From an archaeon (GTDB lineage Archaea; Thermoproteota; Nitrososphaeria; Nitrososphaerales; Gagatemarchaeaceae): a stretch of 64,000 nt of DNA. Positions 45,769-54,075 of the stretch are shown piece by piece. Location of the stretch: NCBI GenBank assembly GCA_021819035.1, contig JAKASL010000001.1, positions 434,001 through 498,000 of the forward strand. Reading direction: 5' to 3'. A program made the translations under genes and the position numbers. Below the pieces are notes generated by a model, which saw nothing but the letters and a program-made list of their open reading frames with translations, was not told the origin of the DNA and searched no databases. Numbering within the stretch: position 1 is the stretch's first letter; the number at the start of each line of letters is the position of its first letter.

Positions 45769-47397
45769 GTGCTGGTCTTGGCCGAAATCCACGGGGCTTT
45801 CGCAAGGAAGACGTCGGGCGTTGTCCGGGACGTATCATTACGCGATGCTTTCATCTTTGGAATAAGTCTCGCAATTCCATTCGCGGCTAACTTCTTCCTG
45901 TTCCCACTCTACGAATTTCTGCTTCCAGGAGCTGACTGGACAACTGCAGTGATCATTGGATTCGCCCTATCCTTCGCTGCCTATGCCTTGTACGCCAGCT
46001 TCGGTTCAATGATGCCGAGGTCCGGCGGGGATTATGTGTTCCAAAGCAGGGGAGTTCATCCCATTCTTTCATTTCTCAGCGTCATCTCATTGGACGTCTT
46101 CTTGCAGGCGCCGGTCTTCTTGGTAATTCTCATGTTGTCCTCCGCTGAACTTGGATTCTCCCCATTCCTTACCATGGCAGGGGCAGCGACGGGAAACACT
46201 TGGCTGATATCGGCTGGAACCTGGGCCGGTTCCCCTTGGGGACTCTTCACCATAGCGGTCATATTTGTCCTGTTGGCCTTGGCTGCTAACGTGGCCGGCT
46301 TGAAGTGGGTTGGCCGCTCGCAGAGGTATATCCTGTTTCCAATAATCATCATTTCTGGAGTGGTCATAACAGCTCTTCTGTTCTCGTCGACTCCGTCATC
46401 ATTTGAAACCAACTTCAATAACTACGGCCTCATTCTCAACGGGACTGCAAACACTTATGGCAACCTCATCAACGCTGCAACATCCGCGGGGTTCACTGCG
46501 CCCGCCTTCAGTTGGCTGCATACAATCTACCTAGCGATAATCATCGCGACTTCCTTCTTGTTCTGGACCGTCTGGACCGCACCATTCTTTGGGGAAATTA
46601 AAGGGGCGAACAATTTCAGGAACCTGTTCCTAACATTCGTAGCAGGGGGGGCTTTCCAGGCGTTCTTCCTGATGATACCTGAACTCGCCGGGTTCCAACA
46701 CGGTCTCGGGTCATCATTTCTAAGCGCGGCGGCGTTTCAGGGCATAACCTTCACACCGACTCTCAGCTTCTATCCATCGTTCGGGATTCTCACGTTAATG
46801 ACAACTAACAATGTAATCGTGATGTTCCTTGCATCGGTGGGGTTTATGGTCGCGGGGTACTTCATGGCTCAGCTTTTCCTCACCAACATGAGCAGATACC
46901 TGCTGGCCGGATCGATCGACGGCGCCTTACCGCTCTCTCTGTCCTCGCCTAGCAGGAGGTTCAAGACACCGTTGACCGCCCTAGTGCTGTCGTCAATTGT
47001 GGTCTTGGTCTGGGCTGCCATAGTAGACTTCACTCCGACTCAGATTGCGTTCTGGACCGACGTGGCAGTCTGGACCGGGCCTGTCATATTCTTCGGCACA
47101 AGCTTATCCGGTATTTTATTCCAATGGACTAACCCGTCAATCTACAAGAACTCACTGATTGCCAAGTACAAAGGGCTGCTTCTCATAGCCTCGTTAATCG
47201 TATTCGCTTTGGTCATGTTCGTCTTCGTGGGATATGTCATCATACCCGAGCTAGAGGTAAGCCTCGGATATAACGGGTTGGGGATCATCTTTGGTGTCGC
47301 ACTAGCAGGGCTCCTTTGGTACTTCGGCTTCAAGTGGTACCAGAAGAAGAGGGGTATAGACATCGGCCTTGCTTACAAGGAAATTCCGCCCGAGTGA
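45769..47397 (+). CDS. APC family permease (amino acid or nucleobase transporter)
   Basis: The 542-residue product has about 12-14 membrane helices. The first is preceded by a conserved REVSL-like segment (RDVSLRDAFIFGISLAIPF), and the SMMPRSGGDYVFQSR signature of APC transporters follows. It is a likely uptake system for the nitrogen compound handled by the surrounding enzymes. GTG start. The gene is noticeably less GC-rich than the first half of the window. Confidence 0.87.
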   Translation: MLVLAEIHGAFARKTSGVVRDVSLRDAFIFGISLAIPFAANFFLFPLYEFLLPGADWTTAVIIGFALSFAAYALYASFGSMMPRSGGDYVFQSRGVHPILSFLSVISLDVFLQAPVFLVILMLSSAELGFSPFLTMAGAATGNTWLISAGTWAGSPWGLFTIAVIFVLLALAANVAGLKWVGRSQRYILFPIIIISGVVITALLFSSTPSSFETNFNNYGLILNGTANTYGNLINAATSAGFTAPAFSWLHTIYLAIIIATSFLFWTVWTAPFFGEIKGANNFRNLFLTFVAGGAFQAFFLMIPELAGFQHGLGSSFLSAAAFQGITFTPTLSFYPSFGILTLMTTNNVIVMFLASVGFMVAGYFMAQLFLTNMSRYLLAGSIDGALPLSLSSPSRRFKTPLTALVLSSIVVLVWAAIVDFTPTQIAFWTDVAVWTGPVIFFGTSLSGILFQWTNPSIYKNSLIAKYKGLLLIASLIVFALVMFVFVGYVIIPELEVSLGYNGLGIIFGVALAGLLWYFGFKWYQKKRGIDIGLAYKEIPPE

Positions 47398-47446
47398 CGC
47401 TCATTAACCTTTATTGCGCCAGAATACATAGAGTGACGGAGTTAGT

Positions 47447-48397
47447 ATGGCGAAGCCTGTCAGGATACTCTTCGTGACCGACCTCCATGGGTCGCGGAGG
47501 GCTTTTCTCAAGTTCCTCAACGCCCTGAAGCTCTACAAGGCGGACGTGGGGATAATCGGGGGAGACCTGACTGGAAAGGTTGTGGTACCAGTCGTCAAGT
47601 CCAACGGTATAGCGACGGCAGAATTCAACGGTCAAGTGCATACAATCGACTCGGATGCCAAACGGCAGGAAGTATGGAAAGCGATCGAGGATTGCGGATA
47701 CTATCCTGTGGACCTCTCCGAGGAGGAAGTCGCCAAGCTTGGGACTGACTTGGAATATTCGACCTCGCTCTTCCACGACGCAACAGCGGAGAGGTTGAAG
47801 GAATGGAGCAGGATTGCGAAGGAAAGGCTCGCCGGAATCGGTATCGACGTCTACGTCACTGGCGGGAATGATGACTACCTCGAACTCGACGAAGTGTTAG
47901 CAGCGTCAGAGTCGTTAATCTTCGCGGAAGACAAGGTCCAGATGATCGGAGGGACCCACGAGATGATCTCCTCGGGTTACACCAATATCACTCCTTGGAA
48001 ATGTCCGAGGGACATCACAGAAGACGAGCTTTACTCCAAAATCGACTCGATGGCCCAGAAGGTGCAAAACAGAGAGTCTGCGATATTCAACCTTCATTGC
48101 CCGCCCATCGATACTATGCTCGACCGATGCACCAAACTGGACACCTCGTTCGACCCACCAAAACCGATAGCCGGGGTAGACGCTGCCGGAGGAAGCACAG
48201 CGGTCAAGAAGGCAATTGAAACTTACCAACCCGCACTTTCGTTACACGGCCACATACACGAGTCGAGAGGCGTAGACCGAATCGGAAGGACGGTCTGCCT
48301 GAATCCCGGGAGCGAGTACTCAGAGGGTATTCTGCGCAGTGTGCTCGTGACAATGGGAGAAAAGAAGGTTGATTCGTTCCAATTCCTTTCGGGCTAG
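47447..48397 (+). CDS. Calcineurin-like metallophosphoesterase
   Basis: The 316-residue product has the metallophosphoesterase motifs in order: VTDLHG, GGDLTG, TGGNDD, NLHCPP and LHGHIHES, followed by NPGSEY. Binuclear metal phosphoesterases of this type act on nucleotides or cyclic nucleotides, among others. A CTTTATTG box lies about 35 bp upstream of the ATG. Confidence 0.88.
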   Translation: MAKPVRILFVTDLHGSRRAFLKFLNALKLYKADVGIIGGDLTGKVVVPVVKSNGIATAEFNGQVHTIDSDAKRQEVWKAIEDCGYYPVDLSEEEVAKLGTDLEYSTSLFHDATAERLKEWSRIAKERLAGIGIDVYVTGGNDDYLELDEVLAASESLIFAEDKVQMIGGTHEMISSGYTNITPWKCPRDITEDELYSKIDSMAQKVQNRESAIFNLHCPPIDTMLDRCTKLDTSFDPPKPIAGVDAAGGSTAVKKAIETYQPALSLHGHIHESRGVDRIGRTVCLNPGSEYSEGILRSVLVTMGEKKVDSFQFLSG

Positions 48398-48413
48398 CGG
48401 CCTGTCTCGCGAC

Positions 48414-48920
48414 CTATGCGACCGGTTTCCCGTTCAGAGAGACGATAGCCGTTATGATGACGCCTGCCCGCCTCAGCGTGTTGTTGGCGTAGCACATTCC
48501 AAGCGCCTCCTTGGAAATCCTGCGAATTTCGTCCGCAGGCGCGGTGCTTTCCAGCTTGATGTCGTATTCAATCGACTCGAAGGACCCTCCGAGCCTCCTA
48601 TCGAAGTTGGCCTTGGCAGACAACGTCCCACGCAACCGAATGTCCCTCCCCATGGCCAACATGGAAAACTGATTGAGAAGGCACGACGCGGCCCCTGCAA
48701 CGAAGTAAGCCAACGGACTAGGGCCAGCGTCTGTTCCTCCCCTTTCCGGGGGCTCATCAACGTAGAAGGTGAATTGCCGCCTGTGGGCCTCGAACTTGAG
48801 CCCGCTTACTATTCTCAAATCGGACCGTTCTGTCGCCAGCAGGAACTCCTTGTCGGTGGCCTGGCTCCTCTTCTGCAGATATTCCTTGACTACCTTTGTG
48901 AGCTCTTCTTCGCTAGGCAC
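48414..48920 (-). CDS. OsmC/Ohr family peroxiredoxin-like protein
   Basis: The 168-residue product has the two OsmC-type cysteine segments, AASCLLNQF and MCYANNTL, and the GPSPLAYFVAG helix. OsmC proteins reduce organic peroxides with paired cysteines. It is the only minus-strand gene in this stretch and is convergent to the phosphoesterase gene, 16 bp away. Confidence 0.87.
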   Translation of the reverse strand: MPSEEELTKVVKEYLQKRSQATDKEFLLATERSDLRIVSGLKFEAHRRQFTFYVDEPPERGGTDAGPSPLAYFVAGAASCLLNQFSMLAMGRDIRLRGTLSAKANFDRRLGGSFESIEYDIKLESTAPADEIRRISKEALGMCYANNTLRRAGVIITAIVSLNGKPVA

Positions 48921-49072
48921 AAACGAAATTAGCTAGCGGCGATATAAACGGGTTTCAGGCCGAACGACCAATCTGAAGTGGAACGAAGGTTGACAGCATT
49001 GTAAGGATCGGCTTATTTTGACAAGATTCTATTTCAGAATCCATTAATAACTTGGAACGGGGAACAAATCGA

Positions 49073-50251
49073 ATGAACGCAGACATCTCGCAAGATCTTG
49101 GACACATCGCTACCAGAAAGAAGAAGCTACCATCTTCAGTGAGCGACCTGGAAGGCGAGATCAGGGGTGTCTCGCGCTTCGTTTACATGCATCCAGAACT
49201 CGGGAGCGAGGAGTTCCAGGCATCGAAACTACTCGCTTCGAAACTAGGAGACAATGGTTTCAAGGTGACAAGCGACTTCCTCGGAATGGAGACGTCCTTT
49301 CTGGCCGAGATAGGGAGCGGGGAGCCAAAGGTCGCGATCTTCGCCGAGTACGACGCCCTCCCCATCGGCCATGGCTGCGGCCACAACCTGATGGCCGCAT
49401 GGGCTTTCGGCGTCGCAGCTTCGCTGGCCAAGGAAGGGCTCCCGCGCGGGACGCTCTACGTGGCGGGGAGCCCGGCAGAAGAGGGATACGGCAAGTACGC
49501 CCAATCCAAGATCGTCATCGGCCCTAGGCTCAAGGAGCTCGGCACGGAGGCCGTCTTCTCGATGCACCCAATGGGAATGTGGGGGGTGGGGTGGCGGATG
49601 CTTGCGTCAACAAGAATCTCATTCGTCTTCCATGGGAGGGACTCGCACGCAGCGCTTTCGCCGCAGGACGGACTGAATGCGCTGGACGCTGCCGTGCAGT
49701 TCTACATGCAGGCGAAGATGCTGCGTAATCTTGTTAGGAGGGACAAGGACGTGATTCTGAGCGCCATCATAAAGGACGGAGGCGCTCTGCCAAACGTAGT
49801 TCCCGGAAGATCGGAGGTCTGGATGGACATCCGGGCGAACGAAACGTCGTATGTGCTCGAACTCGAAGGGAAGGTACTGCAGATTGCCCAAGGGGCGGCG
49901 ACCATGACCGGATGCACGATGGAATGGACAAGGCTCGGAAAGTTTCTCGACTCCTTCAAGCGACACACCGAACTCGAAGGATTGTACTACAAGCACGCAC
50001 TAGAGTACTTGGGCAAAGTGGGCTCCCCGGACGAGTCTTGGTCGAGCCTCGCCGTCGCTTCCAGTGACATTTCGAACGTTTCGCAGATAATCCCGACGGT
50101 GCACCTCTCGGTCAAAATCGGGCGGGAAGGGCTTCCAGGGCATTCGGAGGAATGGAAGAATTGTGCCGGCACGGTGGAGGCTGAGGAGGCTTTGCTCACC
50201 TCGATTGCAATAGCCAACGACTCCATCATCGAATATCTCTCTCAGCGATGA
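49073..50251 (+). CDS. M20 family peptidase/amidohydrolase
   Basis: The 392-residue product has the M20D signatures MHPELGSEEFQASK, GHGCGHNLM (metal ligands), GSPAEEGYGK and SMHPMG, followed by the dimerisation domain. AbgB-like enzymes hydrolyse aminoacylated or N-acyl compounds. The ATG at 49073 is chosen because an ATTAATAAC TATA box is about 27 bp upstream; a TTG at 49052 would lie upstream of the transcript start. Confidence 0.9.
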   Translation: MNADISQDLGHIATRKKKLPSSVSDLEGEIRGVSRFVYMHPELGSEEFQASKLLASKLGDNGFKVTSDFLGMETSFLAEIGSGEPKVAIFAEYDALPIGHGCGHNLMAAWAFGVAASLAKEGLPRGTLYVAGSPAEEGYGKYAQSKIVIGPRLKELGTEAVFSMHPMGMWGVGWRMLASTRISFVFHGRDSHAALSPQDGLNALDAAVQFYMQAKMLRNLVRRDKDVILSAIIKDGGALPNVVPGRSEVWMDIRANETSYVLELEGKVLQIAQGAATMTGCTMEWTRLGKFLDSFKRHTELEGLYYKHALEYLGKVGSPDESWSSLAVASSDISNVSQIIPTVHLSVKIGREGLPGHSEEWKNCAGTVEAEEALLTSIAIANDSIIEYLSQR

Positions 50252-50319
50252 GAGATTGGAATACGAAGACACAACGCTGTGCTATGGGTATATAGCCCCC
50301 CGCCCATTCCAAGCGTCTA

Positions 50320-51606
50320 ATGCAGAATGCTGAGACGCTGTCCGGGATTCCGGTCAACAAGGTTGCAAACGATTTCCCGACTTTGACAAGCACCGGGGTC
50401 ACCTACCTCGACAGCGCGGCAACCTCACAGACTCCACGGCAGGTTCTCGATTCGATGGCCAAGTACTACGAGCATTACCGATCCACTGTCCACAGGGGGC
50501 TGTATCTTATCGCCAACGAAGCCACGAAGGAATACAATTACTCCCACGTCGTCGTCGCAAAGTTGGTTGGGGCCGAAGCTGTCTGGGACGAGGACGAGAA
50601 CGATGTCGAGAGCGAGCTCATTTTCTCTTCGGGTGCTACTCAGTCGCTGAACCTTGTGGCCGAATCATTCGCAAGGACCAAGATCAAGCCCGGCGACAGA
50701 ATCGTGATAACCACGATGGAACATCATTCGAACCTGGTCCCGTGGCAACGAATCGCTGCAGAGAAACATGCCGAGCTCAGGTACGTCGAATTCGATGATG
50801 AGGGTCGTTTAGACCTCGCCCAAATGGAGGAGTTGATGAACGACCGAACCAAAGTGGTCGCCGTGGCCCACACTTCCAACTTCCTGGGCACGATCAACGA
50901 CGTCAAGGCCATTGCTGGAATTGTTCACAAGAGGGATGCTTACCTGGTGGTGGACGGCGCCCAAGGAGTTCCGCACATCCCGACCGACGTCAAGAGCGCC
51001 GACTGCGATTTCTTGGCCTTCTCCGGCCACAAGATGTGTGGTCCTACAGGCATCGGGGGCCTCTACGGAAAGAAGGAGCTCCTGCAAAGAATGGAACCCT
51101 ACGAATACGGCGGAGATATGATCTTGACCGTACATCGCGACCAAGCCACGTGGAACCATCTGCCGTGGAAATTCGAAGCTGGTACGCCCAAGATCGCGGA
51201 GGGGATAGGGTTTGCGGCCGCGTGCAGATACCTCGAATCCTTCGGGATGGAAGAAATTAGACGCCATGAAGAAGAGACGACGCGATACGCCCTGAAGAGG
51301 CTGTCCGAGGTTCCAAGACTCAGGATATTCGGACCTTTGAAGGCCGAAGAAAGGTGCGGCCTTATCTCCTTCGTCTTCGGAGGGAAGTTCGGCAAGGATT
51401 CCTACCCACACGCCCACGATGTGGGCGACGCCCTGGGCAGGAGAGGAATATGCATCAGGGTCGGTCATCATTGCGCCATGGTTGCCCATGAAGAGCTCGG
51501 GATCAGCGCTTCAGCGCGCGCGAGCTTCTACCTTTACAATACCAAAGCCGATGTTGACCGCCTGGCCGATGCCCTGCTGGAATTCGAAAGGTCCCCTCCA
51601 GTCTAG
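50320..51606 (+). CDS. sufS: SufS-like cysteine desulfurase
   Basis: The 428-residue PLP enzyme has YLDSAATSQTP at the start, TMEHHSN, VDGAQ, the PLP-binding Lys in SGHKMCGPTG (near residue 237) and the catalytic Cys in RVGHHCAM (near 385), the group II (SufS/CsdA) type. It provides sulfur for Fe-S clusters and possibly for molybdenum hydroxylase sulfuration. A GTATATAG TATA box lies about 31 bp upstream. No SufE or SufU is adjacent. Confidence 0.92.
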   Translation: MQNAETLSGIPVNKVANDFPTLTSTGVTYLDSAATSQTPRQVLDSMAKYYEHYRSTVHRGLYLIANEATKEYNYSHVVVAKLVGAEAVWDEDENDVESELIFSSGATQSLNLVAESFARTKIKPGDRIVITTMEHHSNLVPWQRIAAEKHAELRYVEFDDEGRLDLAQMEELMNDRTKVVAVAHTSNFLGTINDVKAIAGIVHKRDAYLVVDGAQGVPHIPTDVKSADCDFLAFSGHKMCGPTGIGGLYGKKELLQRMEPYEYGGDMILTVHRDQATWNHLPWKFEAGTPKIAEGIGFAAACRYLESFGMEEIRRHEEETTRYALKRLSEVPRLRIFGPLKAEERCGLISFVFGGKFGKDSYPHAHDVGDALGRRGICIRVGHHCAMVAHEELGISASARASFYLYNTKADVDRLADALLEFERSPPV

Positions 51607-51896
51607 TGTAGCCGATTACCGACGCTCAGCATTGGGGGGAACCGCTTCCTCGACGAAGTCTCTCTGACAACTATCGAAGAGCCCCTCCCCAAGACTTCCC
51701 CGCCATACAGGTAGAGGCACTTCCTCGCGGCCTGAGCGCTGCAAACGAGTTGGCCACAAGAAGGGCATACCGGACGCAATCCAGTTCTCACTTGCCTCAG
51801 GTAGCCTCTCAGGAAATATATTTCGCAGTGAGTGCACCCGTACTCGATTGCTTGTTTGGTGCTGTATGGTTTCACACAGACCCCCTGCAAGGCCAC
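51603..51896 (-). CDS. Small zinc-ribbon-like protein coupled to parB
   Basis: The 97-residue product has two Cys pairs, CTHC and CPSC, spaced like a zinc ribbon, and a basic C-terminal part. Its GTG start overlaps the parB stop (TAGTG), which implies translational coupling with ParB. No known family is recognised. Its 3' end overlaps the convergent sufS gene by 4 bp. Confidence 0.6.
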   Translation of the reverse strand: MALQGVCVKPYSTKQAIEYGCTHCEIYFLRGYLRQVRTGLRPVCPSCGQLVCSAQAARKCLYLYGGEVLGRGSSIVVRETSSRKRFPPMLSVGNRLH

Positions 51897-52798
51897 TAGC
51901 CGGCTCTGAGTGCGATTGCCGGAGCCGAACGCGGTTGGTAGATTTTACTCATCTTCATCTGAATCAGATCATCGAGTATGCTGTTCAGTGCAGACTTCTT
52001 CGTGAGCAGGACTGTCTTCAACTGAGCATCTGAGACTTTCGTTACCAGCAAGTCGAGCCTTGCCAGAGAGATTCTCATGATCAGGACGGCCTCTTCTATG
52101 AAGTTCTTCCCATGGCTGCCGCTGAATTCGTCGGGGGAAACCTCGAATCCAGTCCCTATTCGGGAGGACTCCTCCGCATTGAGGTCGCGGACTAGCCTCC
52201 TTACCGATTTGGTGTTCAGCTCGGTTTCCTTCAGAAAGCCAAGAGCGGCGATGCATCTGTCATCCGATTTCAGCCAGACAAGCTCTTGAGCGGCCGTCGG
52301 GCTCAGCCTGCCGCTGAGCAGCTCCTGTTTTGCTTCTTCCGGCAGTTCAAGGAGCTTGAGCCGATGCGAGATGTATTCCTGACTTTTTCCCAGCTTCTTC
52401 GCAAGCTGGGTCTGGCTCCCCCAGCCGAACTCCTTGCAGTATTTCTTGAAGGCCTCCGCCTCCTCGAGTGGGTTGAGGGTCCGTCTTTGTACGTTCTCAA
52501 TTAGAGAGACCTCAAAGGCATCAGCATCGTCAAGGTTGGAGACAACGCAATTTACCCTGCGGAACCTAAGAAGCCGGCATGCCTTGAGGCGCCGGTTGCC
52601 GGCAACTACTTCGAACCCGTTCCCCTTCGGCCTGACTATGATCGGCTCCAGGAGACCGTGCTCCTGGATTGAAGCAGTCAGGTCAGACAAATCATCCTTG
52701 TACTGCCTTATCGGATTGGGAGAAAATGAAATCAACCCAATTTCGAGACGCTCAAAAACGCTGATGGCGTTGAGGTAGTCATTAAGGCGAGTAACCAC
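51896..52798 (-). CDS. parB: ParB/Spo0J-like CTPase and DNA-binding protein
   Basis: The 300-residue product has the ParB N-terminal domain (SPNPIRQYKDDL; AGNRRLKACR in place of GERR; IENVQRRTLNPLEEAEAF). A helix-turn-helix follows (TQLAKKLGKSQEYISHRLKLLELP), then a helical C-terminal region. It would bind parS-like sites and spread with CTP. No ParA is visible nearby. GTG start, divergent from the TrmB-type gene. Confidence 0.87.
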   Translation of the reverse strand: MVTRLNDYLNAISVFERLEIGLISFSPNPIRQYKDDLSDLTASIQEHGLLEPIIVRPKGNGFEVVAGNRRLKACRLLRFRRVNCVVSNLDDADAFEVSLIENVQRRTLNPLEEAEAFKKYCKEFGWGSQTQLAKKLGKSQEYISHRLKLLELPEEAKQELLSGRLSPTAAQELVWLKSDDRCIAALGFLKETELNTKSVRRLVRDLNAEESSRIGTGFEVSPDEFSGSHGKNFIEEAVLIMRISLARLDLLVTKVSDAQLKTVLLTKKSALNSILDDLIQMKMSKIYQPRSAPAIALRAG

Positions 52799-52836
52799 GA
52801 TAGCCTAGAAGTTCGTGCCGGATAAAAGGATAAGTG

Positions 52837-52847
52837 TGTGTTACACA
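52837..52847. promoter_or_regulatory. Palindrome in the parB/trmB intergenic region
   Basis: TGTGT-T-ACACA is an 11-bp perfect dyad between the GATAAAAGG box (52821-52829) and the ATG at 52859. It lies at the likely transcription start of the TrmB-type gene, so it is a good autoregulation operator and could also affect parB. Confidence 0.5.
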
Positions 52848-52858
52848 ACATACACAAC

Positions 52859-53674
52859 ATGAGCGGTGAGCTTCTGACTGCTCTAGTAGACATGGGCCTG
52901 ACAAGCTCAGAAGCCAAAGTGTACCTCGCGGCCGCAAGACTTGGCGTCGCCACCACGACGGAGGTAGCAACCCTGGCGGAAAAGGAGCGAAGCAACACGC
53001 ATCACCTCTTGCAGAGGCTTCAGCGGCTCGGGCTGGTAGACCCGACCGTCGATTCACCGACGAGGTTCAAACCAATCGATCCCCGGGACGCAATCGACCG
53101 CCTGTTCGAACTTCAGACTGCCAAACTTAGAAAACTCGAACAGACGAGGGACTCGGTCCTGTCAAGTCTTTCTCTCTCGGAATTAGTGACCCCTCCCAAG
53201 GCGGAAACCTTCTCCGTGATGAAGGGAAGGGTCAGGACCTATCTCCGTATGATAGAATCGATGTCAGGATGCACCTCCGACATGTCACTTTTTATGTCAT
53301 CCAATGGCCTCATCCGGCTCAGCAGGTTCAGGGACTTCGTCTCTCTCATGAGCCAGAAAGCGAGGGAAGGTGTGAGGTTCAGAGTGATAACCGAAATCAC
53401 CAGAGCGAACGCCAAAGACATTAGAACGCTGAGCAAAGTAGCCGAAGTCCGTCACGTAAGAAATCAGTCGACCAATGCATCGATCTACGACATGAAGGTT
53501 GGCTCAGTGGCTCTCGCGATCAACGATGCCCTGGAAGAGGACATCTCTGAGCACGTCTCACTCTGGTCAAACGGCGAATCATTCGTGAAAATGCTCGCGG
53601 CCTCCTTCGATTCGGCCTGGTTCCTAGCCGCACCCGCCATCCCGACCATGAAGTCCATGGGTTTGCGAACCTAG
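52859..53674 (+). CDS. TrmB-family transcriptional regulator
   Basis: About 271 residues begin with the TrmB winged helix (DMGLTSSEAKVYLAAARLG ... TEVATLAEKERSNTHHLLQRLQRLGLV). A coiled-coil dimerisation stretch and a phospholipase-D-like sensor domain (about 120-265) follow. TrmB proteins bind sugars or other ligands. The ATG at 52859 fits a leaderless message from the TATA-like box at 52821-52829; a GTG at 52838 is the alternative. Confidence 0.87.
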   Translation: MSGELLTALVDMGLTSSEAKVYLAAARLGVATTTEVATLAEKERSNTHHLLQRLQRLGLVDPTVDSPTRFKPIDPRDAIDRLFELQTAKLRKLEQTRDSVLSSLSLSELVTPPKAETFSVMKGRVRTYLRMIESMSGCTSDMSLFMSSNGLIRLSRFRDFVSLMSQKAREGVRFRVITEITRANAKDIRTLSKVAEVRHVRNQSTNASIYDMKVGSVALAINDALEEDISEHVSLWSNGESFVKMLAASFDSAWFLAAPAIPTMKSMGLRT

Positions 53675-53799
53675 CCAAGACCGTTCGCGGCTCGGCTAAT
53701 CGTGCTGTTGGCGGTAATGACGGCCCTGGGTGGGATGCGAGTCCACATATGTGGGTTCGAATCCTTCACAAACCATTCCCGGGCACTGCAAGTTCACGT

Positions 53800-54075
53800 A
53801 CATCCCGCCCCTTGTTTTCTTCGCGATGTAGAACGCGTTCCTGTAGGGTATCCCCACCGTCTTCGATACCTCGAGGACAGAGATGTTGAACTGAATCAGG
53901 AAGGCCATCAGGAACCACTTCCTCAGCGGGACCTTGTGTCCTAGAAGATCGTCCCACTCCTGTCGTTGAACCCTAAGTTGCACTTCTTGCACCAGTACAT
54001 CTGGTAGCGCCTCCTCGAGCCGTCCTTCACCACCCTGCCGGACCCGCATCCGGGGCAGGCTCCTCCGACGCCCAC
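53800..54075 (-). pseudogene. IS1595-type transposase remnant (5' part)
   Basis: Starting near a GTG at 54075, the minus strand codes a zinc ribbon (CPGCGS ... CKKCNLGFNDRSGTIF). A TAG and frame change interrupt it. The next frame continues with LGHKVPLRKWFLMAFL and ISVLEVSKTVGIPYRNAFYIAKKTR, the start of an ISXO2/IS1595 transposase. The catalytic DDE domain is missing. The relic overlaps the end of the mutS2-like gene. The bases 53675-53799 carry no gene but include a tRNA-3'-end-like stretch. Confidence 0.77.

Noticed and set aside
53660-53775. Full-length tRNA gene after the TrmB-type gene
   Set aside because: Acceptor and T-arm resemblance is partial, the length (116 nt) and missing D and anticodon arms do not fit, and its 5' part lies in the TrmB coding end. 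Kept only as a low-interest 3'-fragment observation.
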